A stretch of DNA of 64,000 nucleotides from Euleptes europaea (GCF_029931775.1 NC_079325.1:38418673-38482672), one strand, 5' to 3'; counted from the first letter of the stretch, positions 26,801 through 41,800 are shown. Translations and numbers: made by a program. Notes: generated by a model from the letters alone, not told the origin.

Positions 26801-29800
26801 TTTGATATACTTTTAAAAAAATGACTCATTTATTTCACCTAAGCTATGTCTAATCGATTCATGTCTGATTCACTTGTTCCAGTTTGTTTTCTACATTTGA
26901 TTATAAGACCATTAGTTAGGGGGTGTCTTATGTGTCGTACAGTGCCTATTTTTAAGGTGTTTCACAACTCTCCTTTTTAAAAATTTAAATCCCACCTTCC
27001 CTCCTCAGACTCAAGGTAGATAACAAAGCAACAACCAGTTAGAAATAGATAAAACACAACATAACAATAAAATAATAATAAATATGGGTACTTATTCCAT
27101 GTTTGATGACACCCCCCTCTAGACCACCTCACCACCTGCATATCATTCCATATGCCCTCAAGACTTGGAGTAGCAAAGATACTTTGACAGGGCTGTAAAT
27201 AGGGGGGAGAGGGCAGCCGCCGCCCCTGTGGCATGCAGAGAGGGCAGCAGAACTGCCTCACCTGTAGGCGCCTCTGTGCCCAGAAGGAGAGGCAGTTCTG
27301 CCGCCCTCTCTGCATGCCACATAGGCAGTGGCTACCCTCCTCACCCACCCACCCCCAGTTACTGCCCTGTACTTTGATGGGCTAGCAGTGTGATGTGCCC
27401 CAGGCAAGCCAGCACATTTTGACAACCTTAAACTTCCAGACAATGGCAGCTTCTGACTATAGTACCTAAATCTTGCAGTTACCGAATCTTGCAGTTACCA
27501 TCATGGTGATAGTGCGTAGCTAATGTCTTGACCCTGTTCTCCCAAGGATCATACCTCCTGGTCCTTGTGCCATTTGCATTCAGCTGGGTATCCTCCTCAC
27601 AGAATGGCTGTCTTTGTCATTGCTTGAGCCTGAGTATTTAAGTCATTAGCTGAACTTTCCTGAAGAATGGATTGATGGTCACTTCTTTTTTTAATTTTAG
27701 AAAGCTCAGCAAGACAGACCTGTTTCATGGGACCAAGCGTGACTTGGGCTATACCTTTAGTCTGGTTTTGTACTGAATGTTAATTAGTGTTTTTGGCAGC
27801 CCTAATGATGCATTGTATAGTATCTTTTGCTTTAGCACACTGCAAGTAATCTTGAGTTTTAGGATGAAGATGAGATATAAATAATTTTAATGAATACAAA
27901 TTCTCTTCTGGTAATGGCCGATCCCTTTTCTGCAGCTGTATATACTTCTCTGAAGTGTTTGCCCTTTGGCAGTTGGGTATTTGAGCGTGGGTCTTGCATG
28001 TCATTGGAGCGCTATAGCAGTCGAGAAGAAGCTGACTCTATTTGCAAGAGATATCTGGGTGCTGAGGTATGGAAGGCCCAGCATCCCCTGCATGTGGTAA
28101 GGAGCCCTGTTAAAGATTTAGGGGAATAACTTGTGGAATGAGGGATGGGCTTTGAGGGCCAGATTCTTAGTTCATCTTATGGGGAACCAATTCCACCTTA
28201 CTCTTCTGCAACTTCAGTCCCCCATTTGCAATATGGAAATCATTTTACTGCCCAGACTACCATCTGCAATATGGGAAAAATAGAGAGGGGTTGAGAAAGT
28301 CAACCACACTTATTTTCCACCCTTTGACTGAATCATCTTCCATACGGAGCAAGGTATCTGAGGCATTATCTCCTTGAACTTGCCCATAGTCTAAAATCAG
28401 CGAATGCTGCTCTTGTCTGTATCAGTGCTTTGAATGAGGTGAGGTTGGTAAGGTGCAGAAGAGGGCCTTTTAAGCTGTGGCTCCCTTGGAAGTCTGTGCC
28501 GAAGAGGGTCAGTCATCCCCCTCACTGCTGGTCTTCTGAGGGATGGTGCAAACAGTTTGTTTCTACAGGGTCTTTGAAGTGAACCTACTTTGGAGAATTT
28601 TAGTGCTGTGTTGTTGCTTTCTCTCTATGCCATGTTTCTGTTTTTAACTGTTTTTTAACGTTGGACAATTTTGCTGTTAATCTGATTTTCATCTGATTAA
28701 TTTTGGTTGCTGTTTTGCTGAGTTTACATGCAGGTTAAAGTTTTATCATTTTAGTCTGCTGATAATGTTTGTGGTTTTGCAGCAACTTTGTTTTGTCCTT
28801 TAATGGGTACTGCAGAAGAACAGTAAAGGGTATAGTAAATAACTAAATAATGCATGTGAAGTGTTTTGAACTACACTGTATTTCCTTATATACAAAGCAA
28901 GTCATTGTTGTCTTCTCATCTTCAGGTCCCGATGGGCTTTTCTGAACCTGAAAGAAGAGGCTTTGAGACAGAAGATTTATTTTGGGCTTGCCAGCGGCCT
29001 GAAGGTGGGAGCCCCTGTACTTGGAGAATGGGGCTGTTTCCAAAGCTTCATTTCTGTGTCCTCATCTGAAAAGATGCGAGTATCATACTGCGGGTGGGGA
29101 AGTAATGGCTGATGTGAGTCTTTGAACAAAAGGCTTTTTAATATAATTGCTTTATAATATGAATGTATCACTGCAGTGGGCAGTATGCTTATCTGCATTA
29201 CTAAAGCTCCCCTTGCTTTCTTTTTGAAAATAACAATGATCAGTTGGTGAATAGTGAGGAAGAGGTTCCTCTGCAATGGATCCACATGAAGCTATCTACC
29301 TGTCCTATTTTCTGTTGAGTGGAGTAGAGGGGCCTGATTTGAACTGAAAATGGAATCACTATGGAGGGAAGCTAAACCATGCCCCCACCTTGACTTACCT
29401 CACGGTACTCTGGTGCTTTAAGGGCTTTTATGCAGGGACGTTACCGGTGGTCACCCCACCGACTGCTTCGGGGCTTCCCTTTGATTATGCAGGCGTTTTG
29501 TGACTGTCGCCTCTCTCTCCCACCATGTTTTGCCTGCATTTTCCAGATGCTGCTTTAGCCCGAATCTTGAATATGCGGGAAAAATGCAGGGGGGAGAGAG
29601 GCAATCGCTGATGGTTGCAAAATACCTGCATAATCAAAGGCAAGCCCTAAAGCAGTTGGTGGGGTAACCGCAAGGTAATGTTCCTCCATAGAAGGCCTAA
29701 GTGTTTTTCTCCCTAGCCTGTCTCTGATTCTGGAAATTAACCACCTGGAAGACAAATAACTTATGAAGTCAGGCATGGGACTGGGCAGAGTTTAGCTCCC

Positions 29801-32800
29801 CTCACCCATGCATTTTGTTTTAGCTAAAAATAGATCTCACTATTATCTGCTTTGCCTATGAATGGAGGATGCATGACTAATCATGGCTAATTTATTTATT
29901 CATTCATCCATTTGTAGTTTGCCATTTTCACTTAGACTCAGTGCAGATTACACAATTAAAAGCAATGCAATAAGAGCAGTATAATACATAGAACAAGAAA
30001 TTGGATGATAAAATTAGAGTACAGTGCAATAGAGTCTAATATTTACGATGAGCAATGAAAACTGCCTAAAATTTCACAGACATTAACTGTACACATATTC
30101 CATTCATAAAAATATCCTACTGAACAATTCTGTTTTAGGCAGATTTAGATGTGACATTTGTCACGTGTTCTCTGGGGACTGGCAGCCCTACACCACCTGC
30201 TGGATAAACACCCTCTAGAAGTGCTGCGGGACCCAGTTCTGGTTGGAAACACAGCACGGGGGGGTGGGGGGGCAGGAGAAACTTCTGCTGCTTCCCTCAC
30301 CATTTTCCCAACCTGAAACAGCACTAAAGGTAAAGGTCCCCAGTGCAAGCACCGAGTCATTCCTGACCCATGGGGTGACGTCACATCCCAACGTTTACTA
30401 GGCAGACTTTGTTTGTGGGGTGGTTTGCCAGTGCCTTCCCCAGTCATCTTCCCTTTACCCCCAGCCAGCTGGGTCCTCATTTTACCGACCTCGGAAGGAT
30501 GGAAGGCTGAGTCAACCTTGAGCTGGCTACCTGAAACCAACTTCTGTCGGGATCGAACTCAGGTCGTGAGCAGAGCTGGGATTGCAGTACTGCAGCTTAC
30601 CACTCTACGCCACGGGTCTCTTTTGAAACAGCACTAGCTGGGTGTTATTTGCACGTTGCCCCTCTACTGATATGGCACTTGCAGCTGTGACAAATTACCC
30701 CCCCCCAGTGCCGTTTTGGGTCAGGAAAACCGCATTGAGTGCCCCTGTGCCGCAGTCCTGACCACAATTAGGGCTCTGCAGCACTTCAGATGGCGCTCTC
30801 CACAGGGACCAGCAGCTGCCAGTCCCCACAGAGAACATGTGACAAATGTCACGTCTAGTTCAGCCCTGGCAGACAACAACCCTTTGTGCCAATCTGGAGA
30901 AGTGAGGGGCCCTGTGATCTAGTAGCGCTCCTAGAACTGGTCTGTTACATCCCTGTGCCCAATTGTGTCTTTGGCCCTCTCTACGATGGAAGGAAGGTTT
31001 CTGTTGCTTTGTTTTGGGGTTCCCCCCTCCCTAGCAATTTCACCCCTCCCTTTGCAGATGTGGAGCTGCCATCATTCAAGGAGAAGCTGCTCATTTCCCT
31101 CCAGGATGCTCCTTTGCCACAGAGGCGTGCATCGCTGCAGGAAGCCAAAGATGCCTGCTACTTGCAGGAGCACTGCACTGGGGTGCTGAGCTTGCACGGT
31201 GCCTATTATATAGTGGCAGGCACAGTGCTGGTTGACAGCCCTGGCTCAGGTGCCATCCTCTATGTAAAGTCAGGTCAGTGATTCTTGGGGTAGATAACCT
31301 GTGTGGAAATGGATGACATCATACGTTGTGTATCATTAGATATTAGTACTGAGCTTAATGGGAACTGATGTGGCATTGTTTCTGAAGAATTGATCTGGGA
31401 GGTTCTAAGTTCAAATCTCACCTCTGCCATGAACTCACTAGGTAGTCTTAGTTAAGCCATTCACTCCCCCCCCCCATATCTGCAGTATGGAATTATAATA
31501 CTGGCCTGTTTTACAGATAGGATTGCCAGTTCCAGGTTGGGAAATAACTGGAGATTTTGGGGGTGGAGCCTGAGGAGGGTGGAGTTTGTAAGGGGACAGA
31601 CTTCAGTGGGGTATAATGCCATTTTCTCCAGGGGAACTGATCTCTGTTGCCTGGAGATCAGTTGTAATAGCGGGAGATCTCCAGCTGCCACCTGGAGACT
31701 GGCAACCCCACTTACAGAGCTGTGGTAAGGATTCTAACAGGATAATGTGCACATGAAGAACTTTGAACAATGACAGCTCTATATAAATTATGATTATCAG
31801 CTTATGTTTGGATAACATTTCACGTTCTCCAAGACTTCAGCAGTCTGCAGACTGTGGAACCTTTCCTTCATGCCCAGCAATCTTTTCCCCCTTCCCCACC
31901 CCCTTTTATCATGTGCATTGTACATAGCATCCTGCCTGAGGAAGCGTTCTGGTGAACTCAGAAGTTTTCTTACAATTTTGTGACATTTTAGCTGGGCCTA
32001 ATAAAAAGCACTGCACTGTCAATGCACATAACTCTTTACAGAGTAGTGTATATCAAAAGAGACAGCTCCAAGCCTCCAAAGAGCTTGCGGCCTTGCTAAT
32101 ATGTTTCTGTGTCTTCAGCCTGCTCTGTCGGCTTCTGTGGAGACAAATGCCAGAAGCGTTGCCCTCCTACTTGCTTGAGCGGACGCACCTACAACCCCTT
32201 GACGGGTCAATGTGACGGCCTTCTGAGTTGCAAACGTCGGTTCAGCCCTTCTTGTCTTCAAGGTAAGGAGCTTGTGCTCTCGGTGGCAATTGTTGGAGCA
32301 CAAGCAACATAAAATGAAGGCCCCATGAAGCCAACACCAATAAGCATGGGTGCAACTCTGATGGATGCGGGGGGTAGACATAGATTGGGATGGAGAGACA
32401 GGAACTAGGCAATGGAAAGATGGGATGAGGGTGTCCCAGAGAAAACTGGGCACCTTTGCTGCTGGGCTCAGCCCAGGATGCCAGCTCAATCCTGACTGAA
32501 ATATTGCCACATTCATGCAGGTTAGTCCAAAGTTATGTAGTCCAAAGTTATGTAGAATCTTTATGCTTTCAAGATTTAATTGCCCTTTTTCAATGGCTTT
32601 GCTGGGCTGTGTGCTAAAGATCCCTTTTTCAGACCAGCTGTGTCCCTGCCCTCTTCAGTCAGTGGACTCCTTGGTACATATCCTTTTGCATTGCCCTTAC
32701 ATATACCAACAAAGGCTAAAATGGATTATACCATGTTTTAACAAATGGTCCACATCTTCTCAAGCGACTTTGGAGCAAAAGGTTCAGTTCCTCTTAGAGG

Positions 32801-35800
32801 ACTCTGACCCTCAGTGTACTTATTTTGTTGCTTGTTTTTGGAGGCTGCAGAGACGAAGAAAGGTGTTTTTAGAGATGGGTCTTATTTAAGTTTTATTGTT
32901 CAAGACCTCCGTCTAAGAACAGGGGAAAAGGAAGAAAGATGTTCATGCAGGCTTCGGTGTGAAGTAGTCTTTAGGGGTTGTTTATAGCAAGGATGGTCAA
33001 TTTATGTAGTCTCAGAGGCAGCACAAAGACTTGACTGGTACAAAGATGTTGTTTGTGGTGACCGAGGAGATACCTGGGGACCCTGTTTGGGTCAGAAGGT
33101 GGCATAGAAATGTTTTATATAAACACTTCTGGGGAAAAATCCCCCTGAAAAGCCATTTTCTTTTCAGTATGTATCTCACATAACAACGCGATGACATTTA
33201 TTATGAAAGAATCACCAAGACTCACTGATTCTTTCCAAGTGGAACTAAGCAAAATGTTTTAGCAAATCCAAATTGAAACTGGGCAGGAACCTTCCTGGAA
33301 ACTACTTAAAAGGGCTTTGGGAGGGAGCCGGATCCCACCCGTGGGCTGCCAGTTAATTACCCTTGGCCTAGAGATTTTGTGTGAGGGAGGGGCCAGGAGA
33401 AAAAAAAGAAGGAACTGTTGGACCTGCAGGACCTGAATCTGTCTCCTCCTTCTTTTTGTATTGTTTTCTCAGGCCTGGTGAGCTCAAGATGTCCTCACAA
33501 TCCTGGCTGGTGGTTCTGGGATGGACACTGCTATTATGTGGAAGAGCACAGCAGCAAAATCTGGCAAAGAGCCAAAGCAGCTTGTGAAGCGTATGGCAAG
33601 GATGTAGGCTTGCTGTGGCTCACCAGTGCCAAGGAAAAGGCATGAAGATGGAGGCGGGTGGTGGCAACTGCTTTGAGCAGTCATTGGATTGTGTACACAG
33701 CGGGGGGGAAATCTCTTGGAGAAGACAGACACATAGGGATTTGCCTGTGTCCAACAGGAGAGGCAGCCTGAGTGGAATGGGGTTCAGGAAGGTCCTGTTT
33801 CTCAGCCCTGCTTGGATCTAGCAACCACATTCCACTGAGGTTACATCCTTGAGTCTCCGTTAAAATCACTAACATCGAACACCATCATATAACGAGTTTG
33901 CCACTAGCAGAATCTACACAGGTGCAGAGGATCAGGCCAGCCTAATTTCCTTGTTTGGCCATTGTGCAGTGGTAGAGCCCAGGCTTTCTATACAGGAGGT
34001 CACAGATTAAATCCCTGGCATCCCATTAAAAGCATCTCGGGCAGCAGATGTTGGGAAAGACCATTCTGTACCTGAGAGCCTGGAGAAATGCTGCCAGTCA
34101 GAGGGGGTGATACTGAACTAAATGACCCAACAGTTTAAGGCACATCATATGCTTTTCCTGCTCCACTGTTGAACAGTAACTGCAGCTTCCCCTGTCTGGG
34201 TTGCAATTATTATAACTCTTTGCATTAATGAGATATTTGGTAAGTGAGCCTGTTTTCTTCCCTGCAGGGCTGGATAATGACCATGGTGCAGAAGGAGAGC
34301 TGGACAGGGCTGAATGATGTGGACAAAGATGGGACATGGACATGGGCAGAGGGCCAGGATGCTGATTTCTCCCCTTCCTGGTGAGTATATTTTTGGGATA
34401 TGTAGCTGCCTTCAGTTATGGATGGACAGCACTGTTGGCATTCAGAGACAAGGGGGACAGGCAGCTGTCTCCTGTGCAGCGGAACCTGTAAGTATTTCCC
34501 CAGAGAACATATGGCAGCCTTGCCTGAACCAGAGAACTGGTCCATCTGGCCACCTGGCCGGCAGGGTCTCTCCAGGGTCTCAGGAAGAGCTCTATCCCAG
34601 GTCTACTAACCAGGAGTCCTTTCACTGGATTCATTTGAAACCACCTGTGTACAAAACGTATGTTTTTACCACTGAGCTATGGCTCCTCCTGACGCAGTGC
34701 CCACACCTTGAGAAGCTTTTTTCCAAGGTATTCCCCCAAAGGAGTTGAACATTTGACCCACTTGAAATTCTTCCTTTGCATCTTCATACAAAGCAGCAAC
34801 TGCCAGCAAAGATGGTGGGGCCGCAAGTGAATCCAGGTGTCAGTTGGCACACCTTCAGAATCGCATCTCCAGTTTGCAAGACTCAATGCTTCCTGTTGCC
34901 CCCTCCCCCCAGTTTGGGATCCCTTGCCGTTCCCTCTATGTCCAGAATTAAAGGTTTGATTCTTTTGGCACCTGCCAAGCAAATATTAACTGCTCAGCTC
35001 CTCCTTCTCCCAAACCCATGGGCAACCTTCTTTTGCTTCCCCCATTAGGCTGGCTGATGTGCCGCTTATCTCTGGTGGCTGTCTTGGAATTGGGTCTCAC
35101 AGGAAGCAAAATTTGGCTGTGTCCTCTTGCTTGAAACGCAAGCCATGGATCTGCAAAGCAGCTGTGGGTGAGTGCTTTTTCCGAGTTTGCAGGGGGAAGA
35201 AACATCACGGTCTGAGTCCAGCTGCAACTGGTGAGGTCAACAGGAAGCATTCCTGGCCAGGGAACCTATCAGCAAGAAGATACGAAATGGATCCTTTGGT
35301 TCAAGTTTTTTGGATTAGCTCAAGATGGATTTTGGGAATTAGGAAGTAAAAAAGAAAGAAAGAAAGAAAGAAAAAGCTTTCATGGTGTCTCCTCAAATAA
35401 TTTTTTTCATGTTCTTCCTGTTCAATGAAAATCTTTTTCTATCTGGCTCAGCATCCCAGAGTTCCTGTCCCACAGACCCTGGATGGAGACCCTGGAATGG
35501 TAGTTGTTACTTCTGGGATTCTTCCTTGGTCAGCGGGTGGCATGAGGCACTGCAAGTCTGTCAGAGGTTCAAGAAGACAGAACTGCTGTATCTGACTTCG
35601 CTTCAGGAGAAGGTATGATCCCAGATTTTGAGAGTCTCTGCGGAATGAAGAGCTGGTCATCGTGGAGTTTCTGGTGACTTCTGACCCGGGGATTTGGTTG
35701 TGGGGCAACAGGCAGCTGGCTCCCTAACAGGGAGCCAGTTCCAACCCCACTGGAGCTGTATGCAAGGGAAGAAGGGGGACTAGACCTTCTAGAGGGGATG

Positions 35801-38800
35801 CTTATTAAATTTGCAGATGATACTAAATTGGGAGGGGTAGCAAATACGGTAGAAGACAGAGCCAAGATGCAGGATGATCTTGACAGGCTGGAGAAATGGG
35901 CTAGAACTAATAAAATGCACTTCAACAAAGACAAATGTAAAGTTCTGCATTTAGGTAGGAAAAATCAAATGCATAATTATAGGATGGGGGAGACTTGTTT
36001 GAGCAGTAGTGTGTGTGAAAAGGATCTTGGGGTCTTAGTAGACCAAACACTGAACATGAGTCAGCAGTGTGATGCTGTAACTAAAAAGGCAAATGCAGTC
36101 TTGGGCTGCATCAACAGAAGTATAGTGTCCAGATCACGTGAAGTGATGGTATCGCATTACTCTGCTCTGGTTAGACCTCAACTAGAGTACTGTGTTCTTT
36201 CTTAAATTGTGGTGCCCAGAACTGAATGTAGACAAGCTGGAACGTGTCCAGAGAAGGGCAACAAAGATGGTGAGGGGTCTGGAGACCAAGTCCTTTGAGG
36301 AAAGGTTGAAGGAGCTGGGTATGTTTAGCCTGAAGAGGAGAAGACTGAGAGGGGATATGATAACCATGTTCAAGTACTTGAAGGGCTGTCATATAGAGGA
36401 GGGTGCCAAGTTGTTTTCTGTTGCTCAAGAAGGTCGGACCAGAACCAGCGGGTTGAAATTAAATCAAAAGAGTTTCCGTCTAGACATTAGGAAGAATTTT
36501 CTAACAGAGTGGTTCCTCAGTGGAACAGGCTTCCTCGGGAGGTGGTAAGCTCTCCTTCCCTGGAGGTTTTTAAGAAGAGGTTAGATGGCCATCTGTCAGC
36601 AATGCTGATTCTGTGACCTTAGGCAGATGATGAGAGGGAGGGCATCTTGGCCATCTTCTGGTCACTAGGGCTGTGGAGCGGGGAGGTAGCTGTGAATTTC
36701 TGCATTGTGCATGGGGTTGGACTTGATGGCCCTGGTGGTCCCTTCCAACTCTATGATTCTATGATTCTAGACCTAGGATATTATATATTAAAACTATCCG
36801 TAGAGTGATCAGGGAGAGGAGGGGGTGCTGTAGTGTATCTGCTGCACATTGTGATGGGCAGAGTGATACATCTTCTGTTACCTTATACTGAAGCAACTTC
36901 TCTTTGTCTTAGACTAGGAAGGAAGTGGTTCATTAATTCTCACTTGGGCCTACTATTGGCTGCCTCTTATATCTCTTTATACCTCCTCGGCACCTGAGAA
37001 GCAACACTGAACCCAACTCAGATTTTGCCCCTTTCACTCCCAGGAGATGCCAACTGGACAATATGAACCCATGAAGCTGCCTTATACAGAGTTAGACTAC
37101 TGGTCCATTTATCTCAGTATAGTTTACTCTGAGTACCGGTAGCAATAGATCTCTAACATCTTGAGCAAAGAAAGTTCTTTTGCAGCAGCTTCTATACAAG
37201 ATGCTTTAACTGGCCTGTGTACAAAGCCAGTACTCTGGTACAAAGCAGTCAGCTCTGCTCCAATGGGACTTAATCTGAAGAAGCAACAGCTGGTATTTAG
37301 TCAGAGTAGAAGTCCTGAGAGCTTAACAAGGAAAGTGGTAGAAAAGAGCAAGAGTCCAGAATCATCTTAAAGACTAACAAAATTTCTGGCAGGGTATGAG
37401 CTTTCATGAGCCACAGCTCACTTCTTTAGATACAGCTGGAATGTGTGTCCATCTATCCTTATCGATCCTTGTCTAAGTCACTCTTCTCTACTTAAGGATA
37501 GATGGACTCACATTCTAGCTGTGTCTGAAGAAGTGAGCTGTGGCTCATGAAAGCTCATACCCTGCCAGAAGTTTTGTTAGTCTTTAAGGTGCTACTGGAC
37601 TCCTACTCTTTTCTACTGCTACAGACAGACTAACATGGCTACCCATCGTGATCTATTTACAAGGAGAGTGGTGGGGGAAAGAGCTGGTGTCCCATTAATG
37701 GTTAAAGGCTGCTTTGACGACATACCACACCCCACTTGCATTGGCTGCTTCCCTCCCCCCCCATTTTACTGTAACATCTTCTCCATCCTTGTAGCAAACA
37801 GGCCATCCACTTGAGGATAAGCAAAAAGCTATTTGGCCCATATCAACTGTGCACAGTGTGCTTTGTAACAGTCGAGGCTCCAGCTTTTTAGTTTCTGTGG
37901 AACACCCTACTGCAAGACACAGGGATGGGGGTCTACTGACTATTCTGCAGAGTTTTTGGGGCACTCCGAGGGTCTTAACTACACAATATTTTTGGTCATG
38001 CTTCCAAATCATGACAGGATCAGGACTGCAGCTGGGGTGGGGGAGAGATCTGGGTCCACCCCAGGCCTGTTTCCTGAGCTGAAATGGCTCCAGGGATTGT
38101 TCTGTGCCTTATTACAGCACTGCACATACCAGAGCATTGTGTAGTTTGGCCCTCTGAGTCTTGGCCAAATGGAATATGTACACAGGGTGCCTTTATAGTG
38201 CTGGTTTTTAATGTTTTAACGTATTTTATTTGTTCACAGTTAATATTTTTAATTGTGCCATTTTATATGGTTTTATTGGATTTTATTTTACTTTTACCAA
38301 CTTGGGTCCTCCTGAGTGGGTCAGGGGAATGGTGGGCTTATAAATATTTTTAAATAAATGCATTTTCTGTTGTAAACTGTAGCCTTTCCCAAGAAAGGAG
38401 ACATCAAAGATTGCAACAACTATCGGACCATTGCATTAATTTCTCATGCAAGTAAAGTGATGCTCAAAATCTTACAGCAAAGGCTGTTACCATATATGGA
38501 ACGAGAAATGCCTGATGTTCAAGCTGGTTTCAGAAAAGGAAGAGGCACTAGAGATCATATTGCAAATATACGCTGGTTACTGGAGCGTACGAGAGAATTT
38601 CAGAAGAAAATCAGCCTGTGTTTCATAGATTACAGCAAAGCTTTTGACTGTGTGGATCATGAAAAGCTATGGCTGGTTTTAAAGGGAATGGGTGTGCCAC
38701 TACATCTGATCGTTTTGATGCGCAACCTGTACTCTGGACAAGAGGCCTCAGTTAGAACAGAATATGGAGAAACGGAATGGTTTCCAATTGGCAAAGGTGT

Positions 38801-41800
38801 CAGACAATGATGTATTTTATCTCCCTATCTCTTCAATCTATATGCAGAACATATAATTAGGAAAGCTGGATTAGATTTAGATGAAGGTGGAGTGAAAATT
38901 GGAGGGAGGAACATTAATAATTTGAGATATGCTGATGACACTACATTATTGGCAGAAAATAGTGAAGATTTGAAACAACTATTGCTGAAAGTTAAAAGAG
39001 AAAGTGCCAAAGCAGGACTACAGCTGAACATCAAGAAAACAAAAGTAATGACTACAGGAGAATTACACAACTTTAAGGTTGACAATGAGGAAATTGAAAT
39101 TGTTCAAGACTTTCTATTCCTTGGCTCCACCATCAACCAAAAGGGAGACTGCAGCCAAGAAATTAGAAGGAGATTGAGACTGGGAAGGGCAGCCATGAAG
39201 GAGCTAGAAAAGATTTTGAAGTGTAAGGATGTGACTCTGGCCACCAAGACTAGATTAATTCATGCCATCATATTCCCTATTACTATGTATGGGTGTGAAA
39301 GCTGGACAGTGAAGAAAGCTGATAGGAAGAAAATAGATTCCTTTGAAATGTGGTGTTGGAGGAGAGTGTTACGGATTCCGTGGACTGCCAAAAAAACAAA
39401 TCAGTGGGTTATAGATCAAATCAAGCCTGAACTGACCCTAGAAGCTAAAATGACTAAACTGAGGCTGTCGTATTTTGGTCACGTCATGAGACGACAAGAG
39501 TCACTGGAAAAGACCGTCATGATAGGAAAAGTTGAGGGCAGCAGGAAAAGAGGAAGACCCAACAAGAGATGGATAGACTCAATAAAGGAAGCCACAGCCT
39601 TCAATTTGCAAGATCTGAGCAAGGCTGTCAAAGATAGGACATTTTGGAGGACTTTCATTCATAGGGTTGCCATGTCGGAAGCGACTTGACGGCACTTAAC
39701 ACACACACACATTTTCTGTTGTAAACTGTAGCCTTTCCTGTTATAGAATACAACCCCAAGGAGGGCTGGCAACATCCTTCCTTTGTGTCTTTCAGAAGAT
39801 TTGTCTTTCAGAAGATTTGTGCCAGACCCACGTTTTTAAAAAGCTATTTGGAAGTTGCTTTTCCCTGCGGATTTTGGGCCTCCATAGTGCTTGAATTTTT
39901 TTTTAATGGCCCTCTTTAGAGTGGTTTTATTTAAACTGGATTTTGATCTGTCGTTGATTTTTAACTTACCTTGAGTTTAGGAGAACTGGAGGTGAAAATA
40001 ATAGTGAGGATTAAAATTGCCCATGCACAATCCCATGCAAATCTGGAGGTGCCAACCAGGAAGGGCTTCCTCTAGGGATATGAACAACTTTCTGGTCTGT
40101 TTGCAACATATACTATCCCTCGTGCATAAATGCACTGGGGACTGCTGTTGCCAACTCTGAATTAGGAAATTCCAGGTGATTTGGGTTGGAGCCTGAGGAG
40201 TGCAGAGTTTGGGGAGGGTATCATTAATGCCATAGAGGCCACCCTCCAAGGGAGTAATTTTCACCAGAGGAACTGATATCTGTAGTCTGATCAGATGTAA
40301 TTCCAGGAGATCGGTAGGCCCCACCTGGAGGTTGGCAAGCCTAAAACGTTACCAGTAAATACAGCCCTGCTTTCTTTTACACCAAGGGTGAAATTCTATT
40401 GTTGTTCCTTCCAGGAATGGGTCAGTTCAAACTTTGGAGGGTCTTTCTGGACAGGCTTGAATGATCTGAAGGATGAATCTGTCTTTCGGTGGACGACGCA
40501 GGAGCCCCTTAGCCAGCCACTGGCACAGTGAGCACCCATAGGTCTTGTGAGGCATGTGAAACTGCCCAAGAGGAGTATCAGAGGAGCATGCCTATTATTT
40601 TGGGTGTGGTGGAACACAGGCAGGATGGTGCTGCTGCACTCGTCTTGTTTGTGGCTTCCTGGAGGCACCTGGTTGGCCACTGTGTGAACAGACTGCTGGA
40701 CTTGATGGGCCTTGGTCTGATCCAGCAGGGCCTTTCTTATGTTCTTATGTTCTAAGACCTCCCCTCCCAGAAAAACAGGGCCTCTTTCTCCCAGATAGGG
40801 TTGCCAGGTCTCTCTTCATCATCGGCGGGAGGGTTTTGGGGTGGAGACTGAGGAGGGCGGGGTTTGGAGAGGGGAGGGTCTTCACCGCCACAGAGTCCAA
40901 TTTCCAAAGAGGCCATTTTCCCCAGGGGAACTGATCTTTATTGGCTGGAGATCAGTTGTAATAGCAGGAGATCTCTAGCCACCACCTGGAGGTTGGCAGC
41001 CCTATTCCCAGAAGGACTGCCAGGTGGGTGAATTGCCAGAAGGCAGAAAGATGGAGCTTTGTAGCATGAACACAAAAACTGTATTCAAATGTCACAAACA
41101 AACCGGAGCTTATGAGGAACTCAAGCCTTGGGTTCCAGCACTCTCTCCCTTTCCTGCTTCCCTGATCCCTTTGGGTGGGGAGCTGAGACTGAAGATTGCC
41201 TGGTTTAGGAATAACTAACTGTGAAACTCTAGTAACTAACACCAGATTTCATTGCCTTATCCTGACAGAATATGGCAGTTCTGGTATTCTAGAACCAGGC
41301 CTGCATTTCATGTTATAAATTTCCTGATTAAGTAGAGTGAACTCTTGAGCAGATGATGATGATTTCTTTGTGTAGCACTCAAAATAATCTAAACATGTCA
41401 CAAAATTAGAAAAGGACAAGTCCTGACATGCTAGGGTTGCCAGCCCCCCGACCACCGGTGTGGGATGGGAGGCATGGGGTTTCCAGATCCAGGTTGAGAA
41501 ACTCCTGGGGATTTGGGGATTCATCCTAGGGAGGACAGGGACCTCAGTGGGGTACAATGCCATAGAGTCCACCCTCGAAAGCATCCATTTTCTCTAGGGG
41601 AACCCATCTCTGTAGTCTGCAGATGAGCTGTAATTATGGGGGATCCCCAGGTCCCACCTGGAGACGGGCATCTCTATGACATGCAGAGTGTAATAACTTA
41701 AAGCAGCCTTTCTTACTCTTTTGATAGTTTTTCTCCCCCTCAATTAAAATTGGAGGATTGCTTTGTTTTTACAGACAAAAATATTATTTGAAAGTATGAC

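Larger units (their letters stand above)
17708..33472. other. Introns of the middle part: featureless stretches
   Basis: Outside the listed repeats, nothing is recognised at 17,708-18,430, 19,540-20,369, 20,525-21,466, 22,000-23,332, 25,126-26,043, 26,736-27,190, 27,349-27,935, 28,097-28,971, 29,094-29,420, 29,699-30,313, 30,637-31,057, 31,713-32,118 and 32,891-33,472. 22,208-22,270 has a short tandem duplication (gcatctaagtgccaatttac twice). Confidence 0.5.
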
